DNA from: CAKUFA01 sp963646285
Lineage (GTDB): Bacteria > Bacillota > Clostridia > Christensenellales > Aristaeellaceae
Direction of reading: 5' to 3'
DNA length: 64,000 bases
Assembly (NCBI GenBank): GCA_963646285.1
Contig: CAVIWF010000004.1
Span: forward strand, 21,703-85,702
The notes beneath the pieces were generated by a model that searched no databases, was not told the DNA's origin, and was given only the letters and a program-made list of their open reading frames with translations. Both the position numbers and the translations under genes were made by a program. Position 1 is the stretch's first letter; the number at the start of each line of letters is the position of its first letter. Positions 1 to 8,334 of this stretch are shown piece by piece.

Positions 1-1340
1 TCGCTAAGCGCCCGGTCTTCCTGATAGGCAATGGTTTGATAGGAGAAGTCCTCCTGCACGGCGTATTGCTTATCATTCTTCTCGATGACGTTCACGGTCG
101 TCTTTACAGCCTTCATGCCGTTGCTGGTCAGGAAGCCGCCGTTGCTGTCCTGCACAACGAACACGTAGTAGCTGCTGCCGTCGCTGCGCACAGCGGAAGC
201 AGGCAGCAAGGTGGTGGATTCCTTGGCACGGTAGGTAATGGTGGCCTGCACGCCGCCATCGTTCAGTGCCTTACGAATAGCAGAATTGCCCGGCTCCTGC
301 ATGGATTCCGGCAAGTCAATCAGCAGATACTTGCTGCCGTTGGTTTCCGTGCGGGTGCCCTGTACGGTGGTCTTTTCCGTGCCGGAATCGCTGTCCCCCA
401 AGGTGACCTTGGTGCCATCGGAAATGGTGCGATCCACGCCGCTCAGGGAAGCCTTCAGCAGGGGCGTGGAATCCTCCACTGTCATGGTGTAAGCGGCTTT
501 GGCGCCATCATAGCTATCCCCTGCGGCAACGTCCACAGAAACGATCCATCCATCATGAGGTGCCGTAATGGTTGCCAAGGCGGACACACGGCTGTCCAGC
601 TCAATCATCTGATCGCTCAGGTCATTCATTTCTTCCTGCAGGGTGTTCCGCTTCTTGATGTAGTCAAAGGTATCGCTGCTGACCTTCAGCTTCTTGTCCT
701 CATAGGTGGCATAGAAGGCCGTGCTGGCTTCATCATAGGTGGACTTGGCGGCAATGGCCTTGTTCACCGCATCGGTAACCTCCTGGGGCACGTCTTTCAC
801 GGCTGCCAGCTGCTTTTTCCATGCCGTTACATCGCTGCCCAGGGTGATGCCGCTTTGCATGGCCAGCTTCCGTGCCTCATAGGTGCGCTTGCTCAGGTCG
901 CTTTGCTTTTCCACCATTTCGGCATACAGTTCGTTCTGCCGGCTTTCCTTGGAAAGCTTGCGGTTGGTAATGTCCAGCTCCAGCAGTTCAGTTGCCTTGC
1001 CGTCATAGGACTCCTGCAGCTTTTGCAGGTCTTCCTCGTAGCTGCCCACGGTGGTGGTAAAGATGGTGTCCCCCTTGCTCACATAGGAGCCAGCCTTTAC
1101 GTACACCTTGTTCACGGTCACAGTCGTTTTCTTGGCCTCCGTTACGGTCACTTCTTCCGTTTCCGGGAAGTAGACTTCAGCGGTCAGCTTGTAGGACTGT
1201 TCCAACCGGCCCTTGGTGGGGCTGTACATGCGAACCTTGGGTGTGGTGATGGTCTGCACCGTACGTGCAAAGAACATGCACAGCGCCACAACGACAGCCA
1301 GAATAATGAGTCCTCGCAGGGCAAATCTCTTGAGCTTCAT
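1..1340 (-). CDS. HlyD/RND-type membrane fusion (adaptor) protein, 3' end cut by window edge
   Basis: Translation from the ATG at 1340 gives at least 446 residues with no stop before the window edge. An N-terminal membrane anchor (about residues 7-25) is followed by a first half of a lipoyl-like hairpin (KVYVKAGSYVSKGDTIFTT), a long Glu/Lys-rich helical region (about 100-250), then the second lipoyl half (ITAPHDGWIVSVDVAAGD) and a beta-barrel region. This is the layout of periplasmic adaptor/MacA-like proteins, which in Gram-positives work with MacB-type ABC exporters. The start lies 29 bases after the MalG-like permease stop, with a GGAGG site upstream, so it is probably co-transcribed with the sugar transporter. 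A partner exporter may lie beyond the edge; that is inference. Confidence 0.8.
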   Translation of the reverse strand, partial: MKLKRFALRGLIILAVVVALCMFFARTVQTITTPKVRMYSPTKGRLEQSYKLTAEVYFPETEEVTVTEAKKTTVTVNKVYVKAGSYVSKGDTIFTTTVGSYEEDLQKLQESYDGKATELLELDITNRKLSKESRQNELYAEMVEKQSDLSKRTYEARKLAMQSGITLGSDVTAWKKQLAAVKDVPQEVTDAVNKAIAAKSTYDEASTAFYATYEDKKLKVSSDTFDYIKKRNTLQEEMNDLSDQMIELDSRVSALATITAPHDGWIVSVDVAAGDSYDGAKAAYTMTVEDSTPLLKASLSGVDRTISDGTKVTLGDSDSGTEKTTVQGTRTETNGSKYLLIDLPESMQEPGNSAIRKALNDGGVQATITYRAKESTTLLPASAVRSDGSSYYVFVVQDSNGGFLTSNGMKAVKTTVNVIEKNDKQYAVQEDFSYQTIAYQEDRALS

Positions 1341-1369
1341 CGAAAAAACCTCCATGCAGGTGATATGGA

Positions 1370-2260
1370 TCACTTAAGCTCGCTGAGCTGAATACCGGCC
1401 ACAATGTCTTCCTGGAAGTACAGGTAGATCAGCAGCGTTGGCAGAATGTACAGGGCAGATCCGGCAAAGGCCACCTCTGCACCTTCCGTGGAAATCTGGT
1501 TAAACATGGTGGACAAGGGCTGCAGGGACGAGGCATTGGCCAAGTACACCAGCGGCTGTTCCACCATATTCCAGCAGTCCGCAAAGGAAAGTGCCGCCGC
1601 TGCGCCGAGAATGGGACGGCACACCGGCAGGATCACGTGGATGAACCCACGGAAGGGACCAACGCCGTCCACCATGCCGGCTTCCAGCAATTCATTGGGA
1701 ATGGAGACCATGAACTGCCGCAGCAGGAAGATATAGAAGGGTGAAAAACACATGGGCAGAATCACCGCCCAGATGGTGTTCATCAGCCCCAGCCACCGAA
1801 GCACCATCACGCTGGGTGCCATGGTCACCTGGAAAGGCAGGATCATCAGCACCAGCACGAAGAAAAAGATCACATCCCTGCCCCGGAAGGTAAAGCGGCT
1901 CAAGGCATAGGCAGTCAGTGGAATGATCATGGCCTGCCCCAGCAGAATGGCTGCCGCATACATCACCGAGTTGCAGAAGTATTGCAGGTAGGTAGGGTTT
2001 TCAATCAGAATGGTGTAATACTGCCGAAGGGAGAATTGCGCCGGCGAGTAAATCACATCCATCCACTTGGCTGCATCGTAGTTATTCCGCTGCCCCAGCC
2101 AAGCCTTGATTTCACTTGTGGGGAAAAAGGAATACAGGAACGTGCAGATAATCGGAACCAGAATCAGCGCAGAAAGGATCACCAGCAGGATCATTGCGAT
2201 CCATCCTCCAAGGGAAAGCCGATTGAGGCGGTGCCTTCTGCGGCGGCGTGCCGTGTGCAT
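1370..2260 (-). CDS. ABC sugar transporter permease, MalG/LplC type
   Basis: A roughly 296-residue integral membrane protein of the carbohydrate-uptake (CUT1) family, one of two permeases that would form the channel. Six hydrophobic segments are visible, and the cytoplasmic EAA loop reads EAGMVDGVGPFRGFIHVILP, which contacts the ATPase in this family. An Arg-rich N-terminus precedes the first segment. I chose the ATG at 2260 because the GGAG site is only one base from the ATG at 2269 but about ten bases from this one; the start at 2269 (three residues longer) is possible. It follows the MalF-like permease by about 20 bases. No ATPase gene is seen in this operon, so a shared MsmX-like ATPase is likely (inference). 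Confidence 0.85.
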   Translation of the reverse strand: MHTARRRRRHRLNRLSLGGWIAMILLVILSALILVPIICTFLYSFFPTSEIKAWLGQRNNYDAAKWMDVIYSPAQFSLRQYYTILIENPTYLQYFCNSVMYAAAILLGQAMIIPLTAYALSRFTFRGRDVIFFFVLVLMILPFQVTMAPSVMVLRWLGLMNTIWAVILPMCFSPFYIFLLRQFMVSIPNELLEAGMVDGVGPFRGFIHVILPVCRPILGAAAALSFADCWNMVEQPLVYLANASSLQPLSTMFNQISTEGAEVAFAGSALYILPTLLIYLYFQEDIVAGIQLSELK

Positions 2261-2280
2261 ACTGCTCATTCTCCTTTCCC

Positions 2281-3135
2281 TTACGCTTTATCCGGCGAGC
2301 GGACAGCCTTGGATGCGTACAGCAGTGCAAACAGTGCCATCACACCCACGGCGAAAATATAGGCGGCAGACGTTACATCCTGATAATCCAGCTTGGCGTA
2401 CTTGTTGTTCATGAAGTGCTGGAGGGTATAGATGGCATCTGACGGATAAGCACCGGAGATGAAGTACACTTCCTTGAAAATTTTGAAGGCGTTCACCCAG
2501 CTGAGGACAAACACCAGAAAGGCTGTAGGCAGGATCTGGGGCAGGGTAATGCGGAAAGCCTGAGTAAACCAGCCTGCCCCTTCCAGCGAAGCATACTCGT
2601 ACAGGGAGGGATGCACTGCGCTGAGAGCTGATGCGAACAGCACCACGGAGAAGCCAAGGTTCTTCCAGATGTACAGCAGCACCACAGGTACCCGAAGGGC
2701 GACTCCATCCAGCCAAACCACCCGCTCCAGCCCCAGGGCTACCACCAGCCGGTTGATCACGCCGCCATAGTCGAACATGGTCAGCCAAATCAGCAGCATG
2801 GCGGAAGAAGGCATCAGGTAGGGCAAAAGCAGAATGTTGCGGAATGCTGTGGAGCGTTCCTTCAGCATCTTCAGCATGGCCGCCAGCAGAAAGGAAAGCA
2901 GCCAGATGACGGGAGCACACAGAAGGGACAGCTCCCACGTATTCTTCAAGCCCAGCTGAAACATGCTGTTCTGCATGACTCGGCGGTAGTTATCCAGGCC
3001 TACAAAGTTATTCTGAAAGGTGCCGTCCAGCAGGGAATAATAAATTCCCCCAATGAATGGAGCGACATAAAACAGGATAAGCCCCGCCATGCCGGGCAAA
3101 AGCAGGAGCCACACAATCTTCTTCTTGTGAAACAC
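2281..3135 (-). CDS. ABC sugar transporter permease, MalF/LplB type
   Basis: This 284-residue membrane protein is the second permease of the sugar-type ABC importer. It shows the expected hydrophobic segments (first one LLLLPGMAGLILFYVAPF) and an EAA-type loop YEYASLEGAGWFTQAFRITL. The start is a GTG at 3135 placed eight bases after GGGAGG; no ATG in frame has a comparable site. It lies between the solute-binding protein and the MalG-like permease in one transcription unit. The substrate cannot be told from sequence; LplB/LplC-type systems handle oligosaccharides or glycans. Confidence 0.87.
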   Translation of the reverse strand: MFHKKKIVWLLLLPGMAGLILFYVAPFIGGIYYSLLDGTFQNNFVGLDNYRRVMQNSMFQLGLKNTWELSLLCAPVIWLLSFLLAAMLKMLKERSTAFRNILLLPYLMPSSAMLLIWLTMFDYGGVINRLVVALGLERVVWLDGVALRVPVVLLYIWKNLGFSVVLFASALSAVHPSLYEYASLEGAGWFTQAFRITLPQILPTAFLVFVLSWVNAFKIFKEVYFISGAYPSDAIYTLQHFMNNKYAKLDYQDVTSAAYIFAVGVMALFALLYASKAVRSPDKA

Positions 3136-3155
3136 AAGAACATCCTCCCTTACGT

Positions 3156-3196
3156 GTCGGAGGGCAGAGGCGGCTTTTCACCGGCTCTGCCCCGAC
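3156..3196 (-). other. Intercistronic hairpin between binding protein and permease
   Basis: A strong inverted repeat (arms GTCGG..GGGCAGAG and CTCTGCCC.CGAC) sits between the solute-binding protein stop and the permease start. There is no T-run after it, so it looks like an mRNA-stabilising or partial attenuation hairpin, which commonly lets the binding protein be made in excess over the permeases. Confidence 0.55.
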
Positions 3197-3217
3197 GAAG
3201 GTTTTGCAGTCAAGCGA

Positions 3218-5617
3218 TTACTCGTCTTCCATGCGCATCATACGCATCTTGTTGTCCGCCTCCCGGATGAACTGATCCAGGGTGATCTGACCGCCCCGAT
3301 ACCGGCTGACCAGGTTCGTCAGTTCGCTGTTGGAGTCGGAAGAAGAAGTGACGAAGGAAGGCTTCTGAATGCCGATCTTCGGCACCACATTTTCCTGATA
3401 ATACTGAATCGCCTCAGCAGAAATGTCGAATTCATATCGAGGCAGGGTCTTTTCGAGGTACTCTTCCTCGCTCTTGATGGATTCCTCAAGGTACTGCTTA
3501 TCCGCAGCATCAGCGGTTTCCAGCTGCTTCTTCAGGCTGTTCAGGTATTCCTGCTCGTTGCTCACCATCTGATCATAGTAGGAGTTTCTCACAGGCTCCG
3601 TCATGTCGGAGAACAGGGTGTACTTGGTTGCATTATCATAGGCTTCCACAGTGCAGGCCAGCAGATTAACAGCTGCTTCCAAATGGGTGGAGTTGGGATT
3701 GATGAACAAGACCGTCATGCTGGTCGTGAAGGTTTCATCCGTATCAGCGGTCAGGGTTATGGGCAAATACTTGGCGTACTCATTGTTCCCTCCCATCCAG
3801 CTGAAGTCGCCCACCGTGGTATAGAAACGAGTCAGCAAAGCAGAACGATAGTTGTCATTGGCCTCGTCATCCGCCAGCTGCTTATCAATCTGGTCGCACT
3901 CAATGCCTTCCCATGCCTGCATCATTTCACGGAACACAGGCGTATCGAAGGTAATGTCCTTGCCTTCGTAATTGCAGTAGTCGATATAGGCACTCAGCAT
4001 GGTGCTGAGCATATCCGCCTTTAATCCGTCAGAAGCAAGGCCCTCTGTCACCCAATACTCGGGATAATCATCCACAAATTCGTCATTCCAGCGGGTGATG
4101 AACTCGCACAGCTCCACATAGTTGGTGGGCAGATCATCCTCTGTAAGGCCTACAGCGTTCATCACTTCCGGATCGTAGAACCAGCCGCTGTTGCCATAGG
4201 GACTGTAGGGAATGGCATATAGCTTACCATCCTTCATCACCTGGTTCTGGAACACAGGATACATGCGGCTGACAGCATCCGTCAGTGCTGTATATCCAGA
4301 CAAGTCAGCACAGTAGCCCTTCTTCATCAGGGTTTCAAAGACGTTGTAGGTAATGTTTACTGCGAAGACATCCACTGCGTTGTCGCCGCTGACCATGGCC
4401 TGGTTAATGGTCTCCATGCTGGAGTAATAGTTGTTATCGAAGTAAATGGGAATGTTGGGATACCGCTCCGTAAAGAGCTGAGCACCGCTATACATATAGC
4501 CCATGTTGGCAACCATCAGGTATTGGTCTGCCCGGAAGCCCAGATCCAGATCCCGTGCCACAAAGCTTGCATAGCTGGCGGCAATGTACGTCTTGCCAAT
4601 GACCGCAGCGTAATTGACATAGTCCACAGGCATGTAACCAATCTGCTGCTTGGTAAACTGGCTGCCCACAAAGCCGATCACCTTGGTATTGTTCTGATAA
4701 ATGATCGTATCCAGCGCTTCGCAATACAGAATGAAACTCGAATAGGTATCCATTTTGCCAACGTCCTGCGTTGTGTCTGTTGCCGGGTCATAAATGGCGA
4801 TGCTACCGTAGTCCCAGGTTTGGGTCTCTGCATTATAGCCATTTTCCGAATCGTACAGCCGGACAAGTGCCTTGCCGTCTTTGTAGCTGTTAACCCCATA
4901 CACATGCTCAACAGAAGAGGTCTTCACAGCACCAGTCGCCATATCCGCAATGTAGAATTTTTGGGTACTTCTGCCGGTGTTGTCATCCCAATCGTTGATG
5001 TATATCAGCAGCTTGTCCCCTGCCAGGACCGCACGGGAATTACCACCGTTGATCACATAGGAAGAACCATCGTCGCTGTACACATGGAAGAAGAAGGATA
5101 CATCCTGCAAGGTAACGATATCCTTGTAAACAAGGTTGTCACCATCCACCTGAATTTCAAACACCAAGCCGTTGAAGGGATTCACACTCATCAGCCGGGT
5201 GCCGTCTGTAAACAGCTCGCCAATGGCATGATCCCCATCCTTGCCTTCATCCAATGCAGCGTACTTCAAGGATTCTGCATCGGAGTAATCAGATGCAAAC
5301 ACCAGGGTGCAGATCTTGTGCGTATTGCCCTCGTCGTCCGTTACTTCCTTCTGCCCGACAATTTTTTCTTTTTCCATGCCGGGCTGCCAGTAGGCAAGAA
5401 CTTTGCCGCTGTTGGCATACACGGTGCCATACAGCGTGTTGCCCACCGCCATCAGGGATTCCAAGGAATAATACTCAGCATCATTCGTGGCGGTGAACAG
5501 GTTTTCCGGAATATCTGCCGCCGTTATGGCTTGATCCTCCGCCACAGCTCCGCTTAGGGTCAAGCAGGAGCAAATCATGACCAATGCACTGAGGAAGGAT
5601 AGCAACTTCTGCTTCAT
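3218..5617 (-). CDS. Secreted fusion: N-terminal beta-propeller-like half plus ABC extracellular solute-binding domain
   Basis: A protein of 799 residues, nearly double the usual length of a sugar-binding protein. A signal peptide (MKQKLLSFLSALVMICS...GAVAED) is followed by about 330 residues of repeated beta-strand pattern typical of WD40/TolB-like propellers (for example KLLIYINDWDD, GSIAIYDPATD). From about residue 360 (MGYMYSGAQLFTERYPNIPI) the sequence matches family 1 solute-binding proteins, with KDGKLYAIPYSPYGNSGWFYD as the typical ligand-lobe segment. No good lipobox cysteine is visible, which is odd for a Gram-positive binding protein. The start is the ATG at 5617 behind AAAGGAG; an in-frame GTG 18 bases upstream overlaps that site and is less likely. 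It heads the permease operon. Confidence 0.82.
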   Translation of the reverse strand: MKQKLLSFLSALVMICSCLTLSGAVAEDQAITAADIPENLFTATNDAEYYSLESLMAVGNTLYGTVYANSGKVLAYWQPGMEKEKIVGQKEVTDDEGNTHKICTLVFASDYSDAESLKYAALDEGKDGDHAIGELFTDGTRLMSVNPFNGLVFEIQVDGDNLVYKDIVTLQDVSFFFHVYSDDGSSYVINGGNSRAVLAGDKLLIYINDWDDNTGRSTQKFYIADMATGAVKTSSVEHVYGVNSYKDGKALVRLYDSENGYNAETQTWDYGSIAIYDPATDTTQDVGKMDTYSSFILYCEALDTIIYQNNTKVIGFVGSQFTKQQIGYMPVDYVNYAAVIGKTYIAASYASFVARDLDLGFRADQYLMVANMGYMYSGAQLFTERYPNIPIYFDNNYYSSMETINQAMVSGDNAVDVFAVNITYNVFETLMKKGYCADLSGYTALTDAVSRMYPVFQNQVMKDGKLYAIPYSPYGNSGWFYDPEVMNAVGLTEDDLPTNYVELCEFITRWNDEFVDDYPEYWVTEGLASDGLKADMLSTMLSAYIDYCNYEGKDITFDTPVFREMMQAWEGIECDQIDKQLADDEANDNYRSALLTRFYTTVGDFSWMGGNNEYAKYLPITLTADTDETFTTSMTVLFINPNSTHLEAAVNLLACTVEAYDNATKYTLFSDMTEPVRNSYYDQMVSNEQEYLNSLKKQLETADAADKQYLEESIKSEEEYLEKTLPRYEFDISAEAIQYYQENVVPKIGIQKPSFVTSSSDSNSELTNLVSRYRGGQITLDQFIREADNKMRMMRMEDE

Positions 5618-5692
5618 TGCAAAGTCTCCTTTCACCGGTTGATTTCTGTGTTACACTTATAAGACGGATCAGGAGGACGTTTTATTGCATCG

Positions 5693-5714
5693 TTCACAAA
5701 TTCTTCACAAATTC
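5693..5714. repeat. Tandem 11-bp direct repeat upstream of the binding-protein gene
   Basis: Two exact copies of TTCACAAATTC lie head to tail, followed at once by the related ATCACATAAC. The TCACA core recurs about every 11 bases, close to one helical turn, about 80-100 bases upstream of the binding-protein start. This spacing suits cooperative regulator binding on one DNA face. The regulator is unknown. Confidence 0.5.
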
Positions 5715-5729
5715 ATCACATAACTTTTT

Positions 5730-6212
5730 TCAATCCACCCCGGACAGCTGCTGGGACAGGGTTTGCAGGGAGTTATACAGGGAGGTCTGCTGCTCGGAAG
5801 TGTTCATGCCCGTCAGCAGCTGACTGGTATAAGCATCAATAATGCTGTACAGGTTGGTGAACCAGTCCTCGGAGATAATATAGCCGTTGCTTCCGTCCAT
5901 GCCTACGCTCAGGGAATTGATGGTCTCCATGGCGTACACATAGCTGCGGATTTTGGACAGGGTGGAAGTGGAGCTTGTGCCTGCCGTTCTGCTCAGGGAG
6001 CCGGAAAGATCCAGGGCATTGCCGCACTCCAGCTGAATGCGTGCCAGATACAGCTGCCGTGCGTCATTCTTGAACTTTACAGCCGGAACGCCCACAATGA
6101 GCCCCACAACCAGTGCAGCCAGCAAAACAATAATCAGCAGGGTCTTTGCCCGCTCTTTCAGTCCCGGTGCGCCGGTGTTGCCTCTTGCCCGGTTGGTAGA
6201 ATAACGATACAT
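5730..6212 (-). CDS. Single-pass membrane protein of unknown function
   Basis: About 160 residues, with a basic N-terminus (MYRYSTNRARGNTGAPGLKERAK), one hydrophobic segment (LLIIVLLAALVVGLIVGVPA) and an extracellular helical Ser/Leu-rich domain. I do not recognise a family. The start at 6212 is chosen because GGAGG lies nine bases upstream; an in-frame start 13 codons earlier lacks such a site. It sits immediately upstream of the binding-protein operon on the same strand and has its own promoter, so it may be the first gene of that transport unit, perhaps an accessory factor (inference). Confidence 0.65.
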   Translation of the reverse strand: MYRYSTNRARGNTGAPGLKERAKTLLIIVLLAALVVGLIVGVPAVKFKNDARQLYLARIQLECGNALDLSGSLSRTAGTSSTSTLSKIRSYVYAMETINSLSVGMDGSNGYIISEDWFTNLYSIIDAYTSQLLTGMNTSEQQTSLYNSLQTLSQQLSGVD

Positions 6213-6263
6213 ATCATTGAACCTCCATGATTTTTCATTCAGCGGATACAAAATCCATGCCCC

Positions 6264-6292
6264 ATCTTATCACAAGTCCTGCATTGTGGCAA
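6264..6292 (-). promoter_or_regulatory. Sigma-A-type promoter for the 6212 gene and the transport operon
   Basis: On the minus strand TTGCCA (6287-6292) and TAAGAT (6264-6269) are separated by 17 bases, and a gene with a strong ribosome site starts about 50 bases downstream. Confidence 0.6.
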
Positions 6293-6325
6293 GGGTTGGC
6301 AATATATAGAATGCTGCGCAACGTG

Positions 6326-6358
6326 AAAGGGAGAGGATCCAATGAACCTCTCCCCCTT
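6326..6358 (-). terminator. Hairpin after the VanW gene, weak terminator
   Basis: The inverted repeat AAAGGGGGAGAGG / CCTCTCCCTTT lies directly after the VanW stop at 6367. The T-run is poor (only CTTT in the distal arm), so termination is plausible but not certain. Confidence 0.45.
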
Positions 6359-6366
6359 TGGAATCA

Positions 6367-8334
6367 TTATTCCGTCCGCTTCTTGGTACCTACGTAAATC
6401 AGCTGGCTTTGCGCCTTGTAGGTATCCGTAAAGAGCAGCGTCCGCTCCACCGCCGTATCCCCAACGTACTTCACCCGATAGCTTTCCACCTTGTAGCCAT
6501 CTGCCGCTTTCCGAGCCACATACTCTTCATCGGTGTAGGTCACATAGGTCTGCTTGGTGTCCTTCACGTATTCCGGATCGGTGGGTGCGGTAAGGACCTC
6601 CACCGTCTGGCTTTGCAGCTCGTAGCGCACATCATCCCCCAAGCTTTCTCCATAGATGGAAACCTTGGCAATGAGCCGCTTCCGGTTGCTGGGATCACTC
6701 TGCACAGAAGCCACAAAGTACAGCGGACTGTCCGTGTTGTTTTTGAATACCAGGTCGATTTTCCGGTTGCCTTCCCAATACACGGTAGCATCCTCGCCAT
6801 AGGCTGCGTAGGATACCGACTTGGAATGGGGTTCCCGGGTGATAATGTCCAGTCCGGCTTCTACTGCCGCCTGATACAGGGTGGTGCTGGCCTGACAGGT
6901 GCCGCCGCCCACGCCCATCACTTCCGTGCCGTAGGCATACTCAATGGCTTCATAGAAGCCGTTGGCCAGCGTCCGTTTGCCTACCACCGTGTTGAAGGAG
7001 AATTTGCTGCCGGAGTCCAGCACGTAACCGGAAATCAGTTCAAAGCACCGACGAATATTATTGGTGCGATTTTCCGAGGATTTGCTGCTGATGGGCGTGT
7101 ACACGGAAGCACGGAGGGTGTACTTTTTCTTCAGATCAGCCACAGTCACCGTAGGTGCAATGGTGTCCGGCTCAATTTCCACATCGCCGCTTTCCATGGC
7201 AGAAACCATCTGGTACAGCTTTTCCTTCAAAGGTTCAATGTCCAGTGTGCGGCCTTCCACCGCCTCCTGAAAGGTAAAGGGATCCGTCTTGTCCGGGTCA
7301 AAGCTGAGCAGGGTGGCATCCGTAGGTGCACGGTACACAAGGTTCTTGATCTCGTTCAGCACCCCGTCCACCACGGAAGTATCGCCGCCGGGCATGGCTG
7401 TATACCCCTCAAAGGGCGTTACAAGCAACTGCTCCATGGCTTCCTTCCGCTGGTACACATCCCCCGTGTGGCCTTGCGCCCACGCCTGATTCATCACATC
7501 CGCCACGTCCACGGTCATGCCCAGCTGGTTGGCTGTCAGCGTGGTCACCACTTGTCCCTGATAGGTAAGGTTCACGTACCAGGAATCATTCCTCGTCTGT
7601 GCCTGTGCCGTTACGGCGGCAATGCCTTCCTCCGCCGTCATCCCTTCAAGGGAAATGCCGTCCACGAACACGCCGGGGCAGAAGGTGCTGTCATAGGCCG
7701 TCACTGCCGACCGGAGCTGTGCATCCTGATGGTAATAATAAGCGCCTACGCCAATAGCAATCACCAGCACCATCGCCACAAGGATCACGACCCAGTTGTT
7801 CCCCCGCTTCTGGGGCGGCTCCCCACCGCTGTTCACGGGAGGATCCGGCCGCTTGGGCGGAACATAGCCGTTGGCAGGTTGAAAATGCTGCTGATTGCCC
7901 TGCCGCTCCACACCATAGCCTGGCTGCTGGGACTGATAGGCAGGCTGCTGCTGATAAAACCCAGGCTGTGCCTGAGCTGCATAAGCAGGCTGCTGCTGGA
8001 GCTGTGCAGGCGTCGGTTGATAAGAAGATTGAAACCTTGGCTGCTGATTAGGTTGATGATGAAGCTGATTCGCTGTTTGTGCAGACTGATAAGGACGCTG
8101 TGTCTGCGGCATTTGCTGCACCGGCTGTTTTGCCTGCTGCCGAGTCCCTATGGGATTGCCTTGCTGTTGGAAGCTGCTTTGCGGGGCATAGGTCGAGGCT
8201 GCAGCCGCTGTGGGCACGCCTTGACGGGGCTGTTGATACGCCGCAGCGTTTTGCACCGGGGCAGCAGCCACTTCCTGCTGGGTCAGCCGTGCTGACTGGG
8301 TACGCCGCCGCGGCTGAGAATAGCCGTTGTTCAA
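6367..8334 (-). CDS. VanW-family membrane protein with Gln/Pro-rich cytoplasmic tail
   Basis: 655 residues. Residues 1-178 are low-complexity, rich in Gln, Pro, Ala and Tyr (FYQQQPAYQSQQPGY). One membrane segment spans about 181-199 (WVVILVAMVLVIAIGVGAYY). The outside part carries a putative peptidoglycan-binding domain (FVDGISLEGMTAEEG, about 222-236) and a VanW domain with the signature GVGGGTCQASTTLYQAA. VanW proteins occur near vancomycin-resistance and cell-envelope genes, but their biochemical role is not settled. The start is TTG at 8334, nine bases after GGAGG, and overlaps the PHP gene stop as TTGA. Part of the minus-strand run downstream of ftsH. A paralogue without the Gln-rich tail lies at 45206. 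Confidence 0.85.
   Translation of the reverse strand: MNNGYSQPRRRTQSARLTQQEVAAAPVQNAAAYQQPRQGVPTAAAASTYAPQSSFQQQGNPIGTRQQAKQPVQQMPQTQRPYQSAQTANQLHHQPNQQPRFQSSYQPTPAQLQQQPAYAAQAQPGFYQQQPAYQSQQPGYGVERQGNQQHFQPANGYVPPKRPDPPVNSGGEPPQKRGNNWVVILVAMVLVIAIGVGAYYYHQDAQLRSAVTAYDSTFCPGVFVDGISLEGMTAEEGIAAVTAQAQTRNDSWYVNLTYQGQVVTTLTANQLGMTVDVADVMNQAWAQGHTGDVYQRKEAMEQLLVTPFEGYTAMPGGDTSVVDGVLNEIKNLVYRAPTDATLLSFDPDKTDPFTFQEAVEGRTLDIEPLKEKLYQMVSAMESGDVEIEPDTIAPTVTVADLKKKYTLRASVYTPISSKSSENRTNNIRRCFELISGYVLDSGSKFSFNTVVGKRTLANGFYEAIEYAYGTEVMGVGGGTCQASTTLYQAAVEAGLDIITREPHSKSVSYAAYGEDATVYWEGNRKIDLVFKNNTDSPLYFVASVQSDPSNRKRLIAKVSIYGESLGDDVRYELQSQTVEVLTAPTDPEYVKDTKQTYVTYTDEEYVARKAADGYKVESYRVKYVGDTAVERTLLFTDTYKAQSQLIYVGTKKRTE

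Noticed and set aside
36..1391. Open frame on the plus strand opposite the adaptor gene
   Set aside because: The minus-strand translation has a membrane anchor and lipoyl-like motifs; the plus frame is a shadow of it.
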